DNA of 9,093 nucleotides, taken from positions 1-9,093 of the forward strand of contig JANXNT010000525.1 in assembly GCA_025353985.1 (NCBI GenBank), in the 5' to 3' direction. Positions within the stretch are counted from its first letter, which is position 1; every line of letters starts with the position of its first letter. Below are positions 1-5,404 of this stretch, piece by piece. The DNA comes from Limnoglobus sp. Its GTDB lineage: Bacteria > Planctomycetota > Planctomycetia > Gemmatales > Gemmataceae. Made by a program: the position numbers and the translations under genes. Below the pieces are notes generated by a model, which saw only the letters and a list, made by a program, of their open reading frames with translations, did not search any database and was not told where the DNA came from.

Positions 1-38
1 GCAAGCGGTCTCAACGGCATATGGAATGTGCCTACTAC
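1..38 (+). repeat. Hairpin repeat family A, copy 1
   Basis: This segment matches the reverse complement of 1662-1699 at 35 of 38 positions by direct comparison. The inner 29 bases (10-38) differ at only one position. The core at 16-32 can fold into a hairpin with arms ggcatat and atgtgcc around a gga loop, with one imperfect pair. The repeat starts at or beyond the window edge, so its left limit is unknown. It lies directly upstream of the small gene at 68. It is probably a dispersed intergenic repeat of the REP type; that class is inferred. Confidence 0.7.
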
Positions 39-67
39 CCAAGTTTGTAACATGCCGAGTTCGACAC

Positions 68-292
68 ATGACACAACTGGAATACGGAGAGATTAAGCGT
101 CTGATGAGAGAACTGCAACAGAAAGCAACAGACTTTCGTGCGGAAGCAGCGAAGCATATCAGCGAAAATAATCGGGAGAAAGCGATCGAATGTATGGATC
201 AAGCCATTCGATGCATGGAGCGTGTCAGCCAAATGATGAACGACTTAATGCAAGGAGATTCCTCTCAAGCCAGCACCGCCGCGAATGCGTAA
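68..292 (+). CDS. Small helical protein of unknown function (74 aa)
   Basis: I do not recognise this protein. It is 74 aa, highly charged and apparently all-helical: residues 1-63 have few helix breakers and read like two antiparallel helices (about 5-30 and 33-63) with hydrophobic spacing suited to a helical hairpin or coiled coil. A Ser/Ala-rich tail follows (GDSSQASTAANA). Two cysteines lie in the second helix. There is no signal peptide or membrane segment. I chose the ATG at 68 because the alternative ATG at 26 lies inside the hairpin repeat at 1-38 and would add an unrelated, cysteine-containing leader. No clear Shine-Dalgarno site is visible for either start. The 3' end overlaps the end of the convergent DUF58 gene by 28 bp. 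The local base composition is more AT-rich than its neighbours, which argues against a mere shadow frame, but whether the gene is real remains uncertain. Confidence 0.55.
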   Translation: MTQLEYGEIKRLMRELQQKATDFRAEAAKHISENNREKAIECMDQAIRCMERVSQMMNDLMQGDSSQASTAANA

Positions 293-1635
293 TCGGCGGG
301 CGTCGGGATGGCGTTGCGGTCGCCGAGGGCCATGATGTCTTGCTCGGAGTTGACGTAGCGGACGTCGCGGATGCCTTCGGCGATAAGCCGGCCGTGTGCC
401 ACGACGCGGGTGTCGCTGCCATCGTCGGCGAGGCCGATGAGGATCGCCGAGATCGCGAAACCTTGCCGGCGCATCTGGCCCAGAGCGACCGAAGTTTCAA
501 TCGTTACGCGGGGCAGCACCGCAATGATCGTGGCATCGCGCGGCAGTCGTGGCGACATTTCGATCAGGAAATCGGCGAATGTACGGCCATCGGTTTGTTC
601 GAGCCGTGCGAGCGTTTCGCGGATTTTGTGAAACTGATCGTAACCGCGTCGCGTCTCGACGATCACCGGCCGCAACCGGTCGTTCTGCAATTTCTCTTCG
701 AATTGCGAACGCGCCTCATAGCGAGTCGTATAACTTTCGGGTGCGGTTTCGTCCTTGGATTTCAGGCTTTCTTCGCGAATGCGGTCCGTGGCATCGCGGC
801 CGTTGCTGGCGATGCCGATTTGCTGATTCAAAAGGATCACCGCGTTCGCCACCGAAACCGCCGTCGTGATCGCGAGTTCGGAGCGGATCGGCTCGCCCTT
901 CTTCGGATAGCCATCCGCGTGGAAGTCGATCAGGATTGTCGCGCCGGCCAGCGAAGTCGGTTCGTAAATGCGGCTGTGCAGCACGCCGGTTCGTGCCGTC
1001 GCCCGCCAGTTGATGCGTTGCAGCGGATCGCCCATCTGGTACGGGCGAACGCCGGCCGTGCGCGTGGGATCTTCGAACAACATGTTCGCCAAACGAATTT
1101 CGCCGATCGGCCGCGTCGATGCAAAATCGAACGTCGTGATCGAAAGCACCTTCGGGTAAACGAGCACGAAAACCGGTTCGGTAAAGACCTTGTGCCGACG
1201 GTGTAACCCGAACACATCGCCGGTTTCGGCGAACATCGGGCCGACTTGATAATACCCGCGCAGTGCGAAAATGAGCTTGTATTTGACCGTCTTTTCGCCA
1301 TTCGCGCGGATGAACAACACCCGTAGGCGACTCCCTTTTAAGGAGAGTCGCCGTTGCACGATCGCCTGTTCCGCGATGCGATCTTCGACCAGCACCCACG
1401 GCACCGGGAACCGCCCCGCGTTGCGAATTTTCACGATCACTTCGACCGTGCCACCCGGTTCGAGCGGCTCAGTTTTGCAGATGCGCTCAGCCGTCAAATC
1501 GACGATCCACGTGCGTGCAAGATAACGGCTGAGTAACATCACGCCGAGCAACACGTACCCCGCAAACGCCACCAGACCCGCCTGCAACGCCAGCGCCAAA
1601 CCGAGCAGAACGACGATGACGATAAACAAACGCAT
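265..1635 (-). CDS. DUF58 domain membrane protein (456 aa)
   Basis: DUF58 proteins are membrane-anchored and contain a von Willebrand A-like fold. They usually work with MoxR-type AAA+ ATPases in poorly defined envelope or chaperone-like roles. The N-terminus (residues 2-36) is strongly hydrophobic and long enough for one or two membrane segments. A beta-rich region (about 45-160) contains a conserved-looking GDVFGL (139-144). The family hallmark is at about 199-217: YQMGDPLQRINWRATARTG, the Y..GD....INW..TAR signature. A VWA-like strand ILIDFHADGY follows at 234-243. A charged insert at about 281-320, rich in Glu, Arg and Lys, interrupts the domain before a final alpha/beta part. I chose the ATG at 1635 because the longer frame to 1767 would translate through intergenic hairpin repeats, while this start gives a normal membrane N-terminus. 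No MoxR or transglutaminase partner is visible: ftsY lies to the right and an opposing small gene to the left. The molecular role is not established. Confidence 0.85.
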   Translation of the reverse strand: MRLFIVIVVLLGLALALQAGLVAFAGYVLLGVMLLSRYLARTWIVDLTAERICKTEPLEPGGTVEVIVKIRNAGRFPVPWVLVEDRIAEQAIVQRRLSLKGSRLRVLFIRANGEKTVKYKLIFALRGYYQVGPMFAETGDVFGLHRRHKVFTEPVFVLVYPKVLSITTFDFASTRPIGEIRLANMLFEDPTRTAGVRPYQMGDPLQRINWRATARTGVLHSRIYEPTSLAGATILIDFHADGYPKKGEPIRSELAITTAVSVANAVILLNQQIGIASNGRDATDRIREESLKSKDETAPESYTTRYEARSQFEEKLQNDRLRPVIVETRRGYDQFHKIRETLARLEQTDGRTFADFLIEMSPRLPRDATIIAVLPRVTIETSVALGQMRRQGFAISAILIGLADDGSDTRVVAHGRLIAEGIRDVRYVNSEQDIMALGDRNAIPTPADYAFAAVLA

Positions 1636-1661
1636 GGTGGCATTTTCCGTTCCGGCCAAAC

Positions 1662-1699
1662 GTAGTAGGCACATTCCATGTGCCGTTGAGGCAGCTTGC
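1662..1699 (-). repeat. Hairpin repeat family A, copy 2 (inverted)
   Basis: This is the inverted partner of 1-38, with 35 of 38 bases identical after reverse complementation. Here the core hairpin is perfect: ggcacat, loop tcc, atgtgcc, at 1668-1684. It lies 26 bp upstream of the DUF58 start codon, so it falls in that gene's 5' leader and could affect its expression. Together the two copies bracket the small gene and the DUF58 gene in inverted orientation. Being seen twice in 1.7 kb with near-identity suggests a dispersed repeat that is mobile or maintained by conversion; this is inferred. Confidence 0.75.
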
Positions 1700-1711
1700 A
1701 GTGGGTTCCCC

Positions 1712-1756
1712 GACCCTGAAAGGGTCGCTCTATCAGCCCAGGGTGGAACCATGGGG
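1712..1756 (+). repeat. Hairpin repeat family B, copy 1
   Basis: Bases 1715-1756 match the reverse complement of 1839-1880 at 35 of 42 positions. The unit holds two small palindromes. The first is gaccct, gaa, agggtc at 1712-1726, a perfect 6-bp stem. The second is cccagggt, gga, accatggg at 1737-1755, with one mismatch in an 8-bp stem. The spacer between them (1731-1734) is where most differences between the two copies fall, so the palindromic parts are the conserved ones. Confidence 0.7.
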
Positions 1757-1783
1757 CGGGCAATCACCCTAGAAAACCAGTCG

Positions 1784-1806
1784 TGTCGAGTCTGCGAGAC
1801 GCGACA
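1784..1806. other. Short hairpin between the two family B repeats
   Basis: The sequence can form a stem of tgtcg + gtct against agac + cgaca, with a single A/G mismatch and a gcg loop. That is nine paired positions in 23 bases. It lies between the two inverted family B repeats, in what could be the loop of a larger stem. There is no adjacent T-run, so it does not look like an intrinsic terminator. Its function is unknown, and a chance stem is possible. Confidence 0.4.
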
Positions 1807-1838
1807 GAGAACACGCCGACGATGGGTGTGGCCTAGGC

Positions 1839-1883
1839 TCCCATGGTTCCACCATGGGCTACGTGAGCGATCCTTTCAGGACC
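1839..1883 (-). repeat. Hairpin repeat family B, copy 2 (inverted)
   Basis: This is the inverted partner of 1715-1756. It contains a perfect 8-bp stem at 1840-1858 (cccatggt, loop tcc, accatggg) and a second stem at 1869-1883 (gatcct, ttc, aggacc) with one wobble-type mismatch. The two copies face each other across about 80 bp, so the whole stretch 1715-1880 could fold into a long stem-loop in RNA or single-stranded DNA. It begins 36 bp beyond the ftsY stop codon, so it lies in the ftsY 3' trailer and could protect or attenuate that transcript; this is inferred. Confidence 0.7.
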
Positions 1884-1918
1884 GAAGAACAGATCGTTTA
1901 ACCGCAAGAACGCGAGCA

Positions 1919-2839
1919 TCAGTCTTCCGATTTGTCGAACAAGGCAGCCACGAATGCATCGGGGTCGAACGGTTCGAGGTCTTCGATTTGCTCGCCGACG
2001 CCGATGAATTTCACGGGCAAACCGACGCGCTGTTTGATCGCAAAGATCGCCCCGCCCTTCGCGCTGCCATCGAGTTTGGACAAGATAATGCCCGTACATT
2101 TCACCGTTTTGCGGAACGCCTCCGCCTGTAGCACCGCATTCTGCCCCGTCGTCGCATCGAGCACCAAAAAGACTTCGTGCGGGGCACCGGGTATCTGCCG
2201 CGAGACGACTTTGTGAATCTTTTCGAGTTCGCGCATCAGGTGCGTTTGCGTGTGCAATCGCCCAGCCGTATCGACGATGAGTACGTCGAATTCGCGGGCT
2301 TTCGATTTCTCGCACGCATCGTGTGCCACCGCCGCCGGGTCCGAGCCTTGCTGCTGTTTGACGATGTCGCAACCAATGCGCCCCGCCCACACGGTGAGTT
2401 GTTCGACCGCCGCCGCCCGGTAGGTATCGCACGCCGCGACGCAGACCTTTTTGCCCTCGGATTGCAGGCGAAACGCGAGTTTGGCAATCGATGTCGTTTT
2501 GCCCGACCCGTTGACGCCGGCGATCATAATTACTGTCGGCCCAACCGGTGCATAGTGAATCCCTTCGCTCGGATCGGCGAGTAAATTGCGGAGTTCCTGG
2601 CGTACGAATAGCTTAACATCTTCGCCGACTTCCTTATCGAGGAAGCCCTTCCGCACTCGCTCGATAATCTCCGCCGTCGCAACGGTGCCGACGTCCGCAA
2701 GGTAAAGTTGCTCTTCGAGTTTGGCAAGGAATTCCTTATCGACGCGATGATTGCCGGTGAAGAGATCGACGATGCCACTAAAGACGTTGCGCGTCTTCGT
2801 GAGGCCCTTCTTGATTTTGGAAAATAGCCGTCCGAGCAT
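1919..2839 (-). CDS. ftsY: Signal recognition particle receptor FtsY (306 aa)
   Basis: FtsY is the SRP receptor GTPase. It docks the Ffh/4.5S RNA-ribosome complex at the inner membrane so that nascent membrane proteins reach SecYEG. The helical N domain spans about residues 1-90, with an amphipathic basic start (MLGRLFSKIKKGL) suited to membrane contact. The NG GTPase follows with every expected element: P-loop GVNGSGKTTS (108-117), the insertion-box motif DTYRAAA (138-144), DTAGR (190-194), the SRP-family DATTGQNA (228-235), guanine-specificity motif SKLDGSAKGG (254-263) and closing GVGEQIEDLEPFDP (280-293). The long acidic A domain of the E. coli protein is absent, as in many bacteria. I chose the ATG at 2839 because it gives the typical start; the upstream in-frame ATG at 3001 adds a low-complexity leader unlike FtsY. 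A weak GAGG (2850-2853 on the minus strand) lies 10 nt upstream. The gene appears to be monocistronic, with repeats on its 3' side. Confidence 0.97.
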   Translation of the reverse strand: MLGRLFSKIKKGLTKTRNVFSGIVDLFTGNHRVDKEFLAKLEEQLYLADVGTVATAEIIERVRKGFLDKEVGEDVKLFVRQELRNLLADPSEGIHYAPVGPTVIMIAGVNGSGKTTSIAKLAFRLQSEGKKVCVAACDTYRAAAVEQLTVWAGRIGCDIVKQQQGSDPAAVAHDACEKSKAREFDVLIVDTAGRLHTQTHLMRELEKIHKVVSRQIPGAPHEVFLVLDATTGQNAVLQAEAFRKTVKCTGIILSKLDGSAKGGAIFAIKQRVGLPVKFIGVGEQIEDLEPFDPDAFVAALFDKSED

Positions 2840-3091
2840 GATCGCAGTGCCTCGCCGGGAATTGCAGTTAATATGGCATTCTAGCAGATCACGCGGGGAA
2901 CGCCGAGAGCCAAGATGGACGCGTTCCCGGTTCGTCGCGCCGCGTAGTCTTCGTAGCGAAACGCCCAAGCACGATGTGTCAGATCGCAACGCGATTTTCA
3001 CGTGAGTTTACTCATTCCCGGCACGGTGAAACGAATGTCGATTTCGCTTCGCCCACACGAATTTTTGAAGTCAATAAGTTTTAGATGATTT

Positions 3092-3397
3092 GACGTAAGT
3101 CGGAATTATGTGGTGTTCACGGACGTACCCAAAAGTGCGCCTAAATGACACAGAAGTGCGCGCAAATGACATAGAAAAGGCGCGCACGGTCGATTTTAGG
3201 TCGCATAATGACCCAAAAAAGGCGCTACTTGCGGTGAGAGTCGAATCGATAGCTGTCGCCATAACCCACGACAAGATCACAAGATACCGCAAAAAAGCCC
3301 GAAACCGATAAGCGATTTGCGATCAAAAACTGGCATTTTGAGACGAAAAAACACCCGAAAACACGGTTTTGGAGCGTTCACAATTCCGACTTACGTC
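3092..3397. mobile_element. MITE-like element with 16-bp terminal inverted repeats
   Basis: The two ends are a perfect 16-bp inverted repeat: gacgtaagtcggaatt at 3092-3107 and its reverse complement at 3382-3397. The match extends to 18 of 19 bases inward. The 306-bp unit has no transposase and no convincing open frame. The word gatt occurs on both outer sides (3087-3090 and 3398-3401), so a 4-bp target duplication is possible if one extra T belongs to the left end, but this is weak. The interior holds an array of related boxes near the left end (3133-3225), of the sort that transposases of IS21-like elements bind at their ends. The most likely reading is a non-autonomous element or decayed IS remnant; the alternative is a regulatory stem-loop of the promoter region. 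Family assignment is inferred. Confidence 0.5.
3133..3225 (+). repeat. Degenerate array of ~21-nt repeats inside the MITE-like element
   Basis: Two adjacent 21-base units, 3133-3153 and 3154-3174, share 18 of 21 bases; each starts aagtgcgc and continues into aaatgaca. A GCGC core recurs at 3137, 3158, 3180 and 3222, that is at intervals of 21, 22 and 42, with one position skipped. The partner box (aaatgaca or taatgacc) recurs at 3143, 3164 and 3206. Spacing of two helical turns would put all boxes on one DNA face, consistent with multiple binding sites for a transposase or another DNA-binding protein. There are no unique spacers, so it is not CRISPR. Confidence 0.6.
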
Positions 3398-3460
3398 GAT
3401 TATGAGAGCCAGATTTCGGCCGAATTCCACTCGCCATTCTTCCGCGTTCGATCTCGCCCG

Positions 3461-3489
3461 TTGACCGGGTTGGCCCCGTTGCCTACGAT
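3461..3489 (+). promoter_or_regulatory. Sigma70-type promoter for the membrane protein / pseudouridine synthase operon
   Basis: A TTGACC -35 hexamer at 3461-3466 (five of six consensus bases) is followed after exactly 17 bases by TACGAT at 3484-3489 (four of six). Transcription would start near 3496 and give a leader of about 44 nt before the ATG at 3540. It lies 63 bp downstream of the MITE-like element, and no other comparable pair was seen nearby. Promoter consensus in planctomycetes is less well known than in E. coli, so this remains a prediction. Confidence 0.55.
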
Positions 3490-3539
3490 GTACCCTTCGT
3501 GCAGATGGATCGATTGTAACGGATTAGCGGAGCGAATGG

Positions 3540-4346
3540 ATGAAGGCCGAACATCAAAAAGAACTCGAAACGAACGCTCTCGCCAAAGCCATCAACACGG
3601 CGGTCGACAAGGCGAAAACGGGCCAACTCGTCAACGTGCGGCTCGTACTGATCGTCGTCGTACTGCTCGTTGCGCTCGGCACGTGGTGGTATCTGCGTTC
3701 CTCCGCACGCCGTTCGGACTCGCAGACGTGGGGTTCGCTGGAGAACCTGACGAGCATCGATCAACTCGAGAAATTTTCGAACGAAAACCCGAATAGCCTG
3801 CAAGGCCGCGTCGTGAAACTGCAACTCGCACGCACGCTACTCGGCGTGAAGGGCTTGCCGCAACTGAGCAACTTCGAGAAGCGTAAAGAAGCCGTTGAGA
3901 GCGTCGAAAAATCGCGAGAACTGTTCGCGAAGCTCATCGTCGAATTCAAAGGCGACCTGACGCTGAAAGCCCAAGCGATCGAAGGCGCGGCCAAGGCCGA
4001 ACTGGCGCTCGTTGGCATTCCGAAAGAGGGTTCGACCGATGATCGCGGCAGCGTGGACGTGGCCGTAAAGTTGTTCCGCGAGTTCGCCACACTCGTCGGC
4101 GAGAAGACGGTACTAGGCGAACAAGCAAGCAAGAAAGCCGCAAAACTCGAAGAAAACAAGCAAGAAGTGCTGCAACTCGGCAAAGAGCTAAACAACAAAT
4201 ACACCTTCGCCGCGCCGCCAGAACCGAAGTTGCCACCGACGCTATCGCCGATCACGCCAGATGTGAAACCGATCATCGAGCCGAAGACCATCGCACCCGT
4301 ACCGAACACTCCAGCGGCTCCGGTGCCAGTTCCGACGAAGAAGTAA
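3540..4346 (+). CDS. Single-pass membrane protein, planctomycete YfgM/TPR-like family (268 aa)
   Basis: This appears to be a membrane-anchored helical repeat protein with a short cytoplasmic N-terminus (MKAEHQKELETNALAKAI), one strong membrane segment at about 34-52 (RLVLIVVVLLVALGTWWYL) and an extracytoplasmic remainder. Residues 65-222 are helical, with Ala/Leu/Lys-rich stretches that look like diverged tetratricopeptide-type repeats (for example around NPNSLQGRVVKLQLARTLLG, 83-102). Residues 225-267 are a Pro-rich, probably disordered tail. The charged KAEH..EL.TN start followed by a membrane anchor resembles a planctomycete family and, in layout, YfgM-like translocon-associated proteins; this is recalled resemblance, not a searched match. 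A GGAG at 3529-3532, 7 nt from the ATG, supports this start over the out-of-frame ATG at 3536. The TAA overlaps the next start (TAATG), so the two genes are probably translationally coupled. Confidence 0.8.
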   Translation: MKAEHQKELETNALAKAINTAVDKAKTGQLVNVRLVLIVVVLLVALGTWWYLRSSARRSDSQTWGSLENLTSIDQLEKFSNENPNSLQGRVVKLQLARTLLGVKGLPQLSNFEKRKEAVESVEKSRELFAKLIVEFKGDLTLKAQAIEGAAKAELALVGIPKEGSTDDRGSVDVAVKLFREFATLVGEKTVLGEQASKKAAKLEENKQEVLQLGKELNNKYTFAAPPEPKLPPTLSPITPDVKPIIEPKTIAPVPNTPAAPVPVPTKK

Positions 4347-5404
4347 TGTCCGAAGAAACGCCGTTCGACGATGACGAAACCCCAGATCTCGACAGCGTGC
4401 CACCTCCACCGGTGCTGCGACGCGGTCAAGAGCCGATCGACCTGGTCGTGCGCGTCAAGACCGAGGGAATGCGGCTCGACCATTACCTGCACATGTGCTT
4501 TCAAGACTTCAGCCGGACGGACCTTCAAGAGGGGATCAAGTCCGGCTCGATCACGCTCAACGGCAAAACCACTAAGTCCAGTTACAAGGTTCGCAACCAC
4601 GACAAACTGCGTGTGGTATTGCCCGAACCGACGCACGATCTGCCGATCCCCGAAGATATTCCACTCGATATTCTCTACGAAGACGAATACCTCGCGCTCA
4701 TTAATAAGCCGTGGAACATGGTCGTTCACCCGGCCAAGGGGAACTGGTCGGGCACGCTCGTCAATGCGCTGCAATTTCACTTCCGCGAGCAACTCAGCAA
4801 GGCGAACGGCACACATCGCCCCGGCATCGTTCACCGCCTCGACAAAGACACGAGCGGCGTGATTCTCATCGGAAAAGAAGAGCAAACGCACCGCGAACTT
4901 TCCATGCAGTTCGAGCAACGCAAGGTGTTCAAAGAGTACATCGCGCTGACCATCGGCGAGTTCGACCGCGATTCGGACTACATCGAAGGCGCGATGAAAT
5001 TGCACCCGCACGACCGCCTCAAAATGATCGTTTCGACCGATGCCGACGCGAAACCGGCGGCGAGCTATTACGAAGTGATGGAGCGATTTCGCGGCTATTC
5101 GCTCGTGAAAGTGCAACCGAAAACGGGGCGAACGCACCAGATTCGCGTCCACCTCGCCCACGTCGGCTGCCCCGTACTATCGGATCGAATTTATGGCGGC
5201 CGCGACTCGTTCCGGCTCTCGGAAATTACGCCCACCGTCAGCAAAGACGACGACGAAGTGCTACTCACCCGCCAAGGTTTGCACGCCTTCCGGCTCCGCT
5301 TCCAGCACCCGCGCAAGGGCACGTGGCTCGAAGCCGAAGCCCCACTGCCGCACGACATCCGCCGAACGCTCGACATGCTTCGCACACACCGGCCGCTTAG
5401 ATAG
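4346..5404 (+). CDS. RluA/RluD-family pseudouridine synthase (352 aa)
   Basis: The enzyme isomerises uridine to pseudouridine in RNA; the domain layout fits the RluC/RluD type that acts on large-subunit rRNA. After an acidic N-terminal stretch (1-25) comes an S4 RNA-binding domain at about 42-95 (RLDHYLHMCF...SGSITLNGK). The catalytic domain carries the defining motif HRLDKDTSGV at 163-172, with Asp166 as the expected catalytic nucleophile. The other family motifs are present: KPWNMVVHPA (121-130) and GRTHQIRVHLAHVGCPV (261-277), then LSDRIYGG and LHAFRL (312-317). Length is slightly above the usual 300-330 aa because of the acidic head and a linker at 290-305. The exact target uridines cannot be read from sequence. 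The start overlaps the preceding stop by one base, so expression probably follows the upstream membrane protein gene. The 3' end overlaps the opposing DHPS-like gene by 8 bp. Confidence 0.95.
   Translation: MSEETPFDDDETPDLDSVPPPPVLRRGQEPIDLVVRVKTEGMRLDHYLHMCFQDFSRTDLQEGIKSGSITLNGKTTKSSYKVRNHDKLRVVLPEPTHDLPIPEDIPLDILYEDEYLALINKPWNMVVHPAKGNWSGTLVNALQFHFREQLSKANGTHRPGIVHRLDKDTSGVILIGKEEQTHRELSMQFEQRKVFKEYIALTIGEFDRDSDYIEGAMKLHPHDRLKMIVSTDADAKPAASYYEVMERFRGYSLVKVQPKTGRTHQIRVHLAHVGCPVLSDRIYGGRDSFRLSEITPTVSKDDDEVLLTRQGLHAFRLRFQHPRKGTWLEAEAPLPHDIRRTLDMLRTHRPLR

Larger units (their letters stand above)
2840..3539. other. Gene-free intergenic region between ftsY and the divergent operon
   Basis: This 700-bp stretch separates two divergently transcribed units, and I see no convincing gene in it. 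The part next to ftsY (2840-3091) is its 5' region. It carries a possible minus-strand -10 hexamer TAGAAT at 2883-2878 with only a poor -35 match, and an 8-bp inverted repeat gggaacgc/gcgttccc at 2896-2903 and 2931-2938. The middle (3092-3397) is the MITE-like element and the right part holds the plus-strand promoter; both are listed separately. The middle is noticeably richer in A runs than the flanking genes. The short open frames here (67-73 aa) have no family resemblance and cross the inverted repeats. Confidence 0.6.

Noticed and set aside
190..1206. Long plus-strand open frame (338 aa) antisense to the DUF58 gene
   Set aside because: It lies opposite a gene with clear DUF58 motifs. Its translation is low-information, rich in Arg, Asp and Val, with no domain, as expected from third-position bias in a GC-rich gene.
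1636..1767. Upstream in-frame start for the DUF58 protein at 1767
   Set aside because: The extension would translate the hairpin repeats, and the ATG at 1635 begins directly with a membrane segment.
1840..1858. Intrinsic terminator for ftsY
   Set aside because: The stem is strong, but no T-run follows it on the ftsY strand, and the same sequence recurs as part of a repeat, so a repeat is the better reading.
2840..3001. Upstream in-frame start for FtsY at 3001
   Set aside because: The extra 54 residues are Arg/Ser-rich and unlike any FtsY A domain. The ATG at 2839 gives the normal basic amphipathic start.
3133..3174. CRISPR array
   Set aside because: The two 21-base units are directly adjacent with no unique spacer, and the following boxes are degenerate.
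3071..3311. Small open frames on both strands inside the MITE-like element (67 and 73 aa)
   Set aside because: They cross or contain the inverted and tandem repeats, have no ribosome binding site and show no family resemblance. The periodicity is better explained as DNA binding boxes.
3761..5161. Minus-strand open frame of 466 aa covering the membrane protein and pseudouridine synthase genes
   Set aside because: The plus strand encodes recognisable motifs here, including HRLDKDTSG and the S4 domain. The antisense product is Ser/Val/Phe-rich with no family resemblance.
4711..5400. Plus-strand out-of-frame open frame (229 aa) inside the pseudouridine synthase gene
   Set aside because: It is Arg/Pro/His-rich shadow translation of a well-supported gene, with no start signal.
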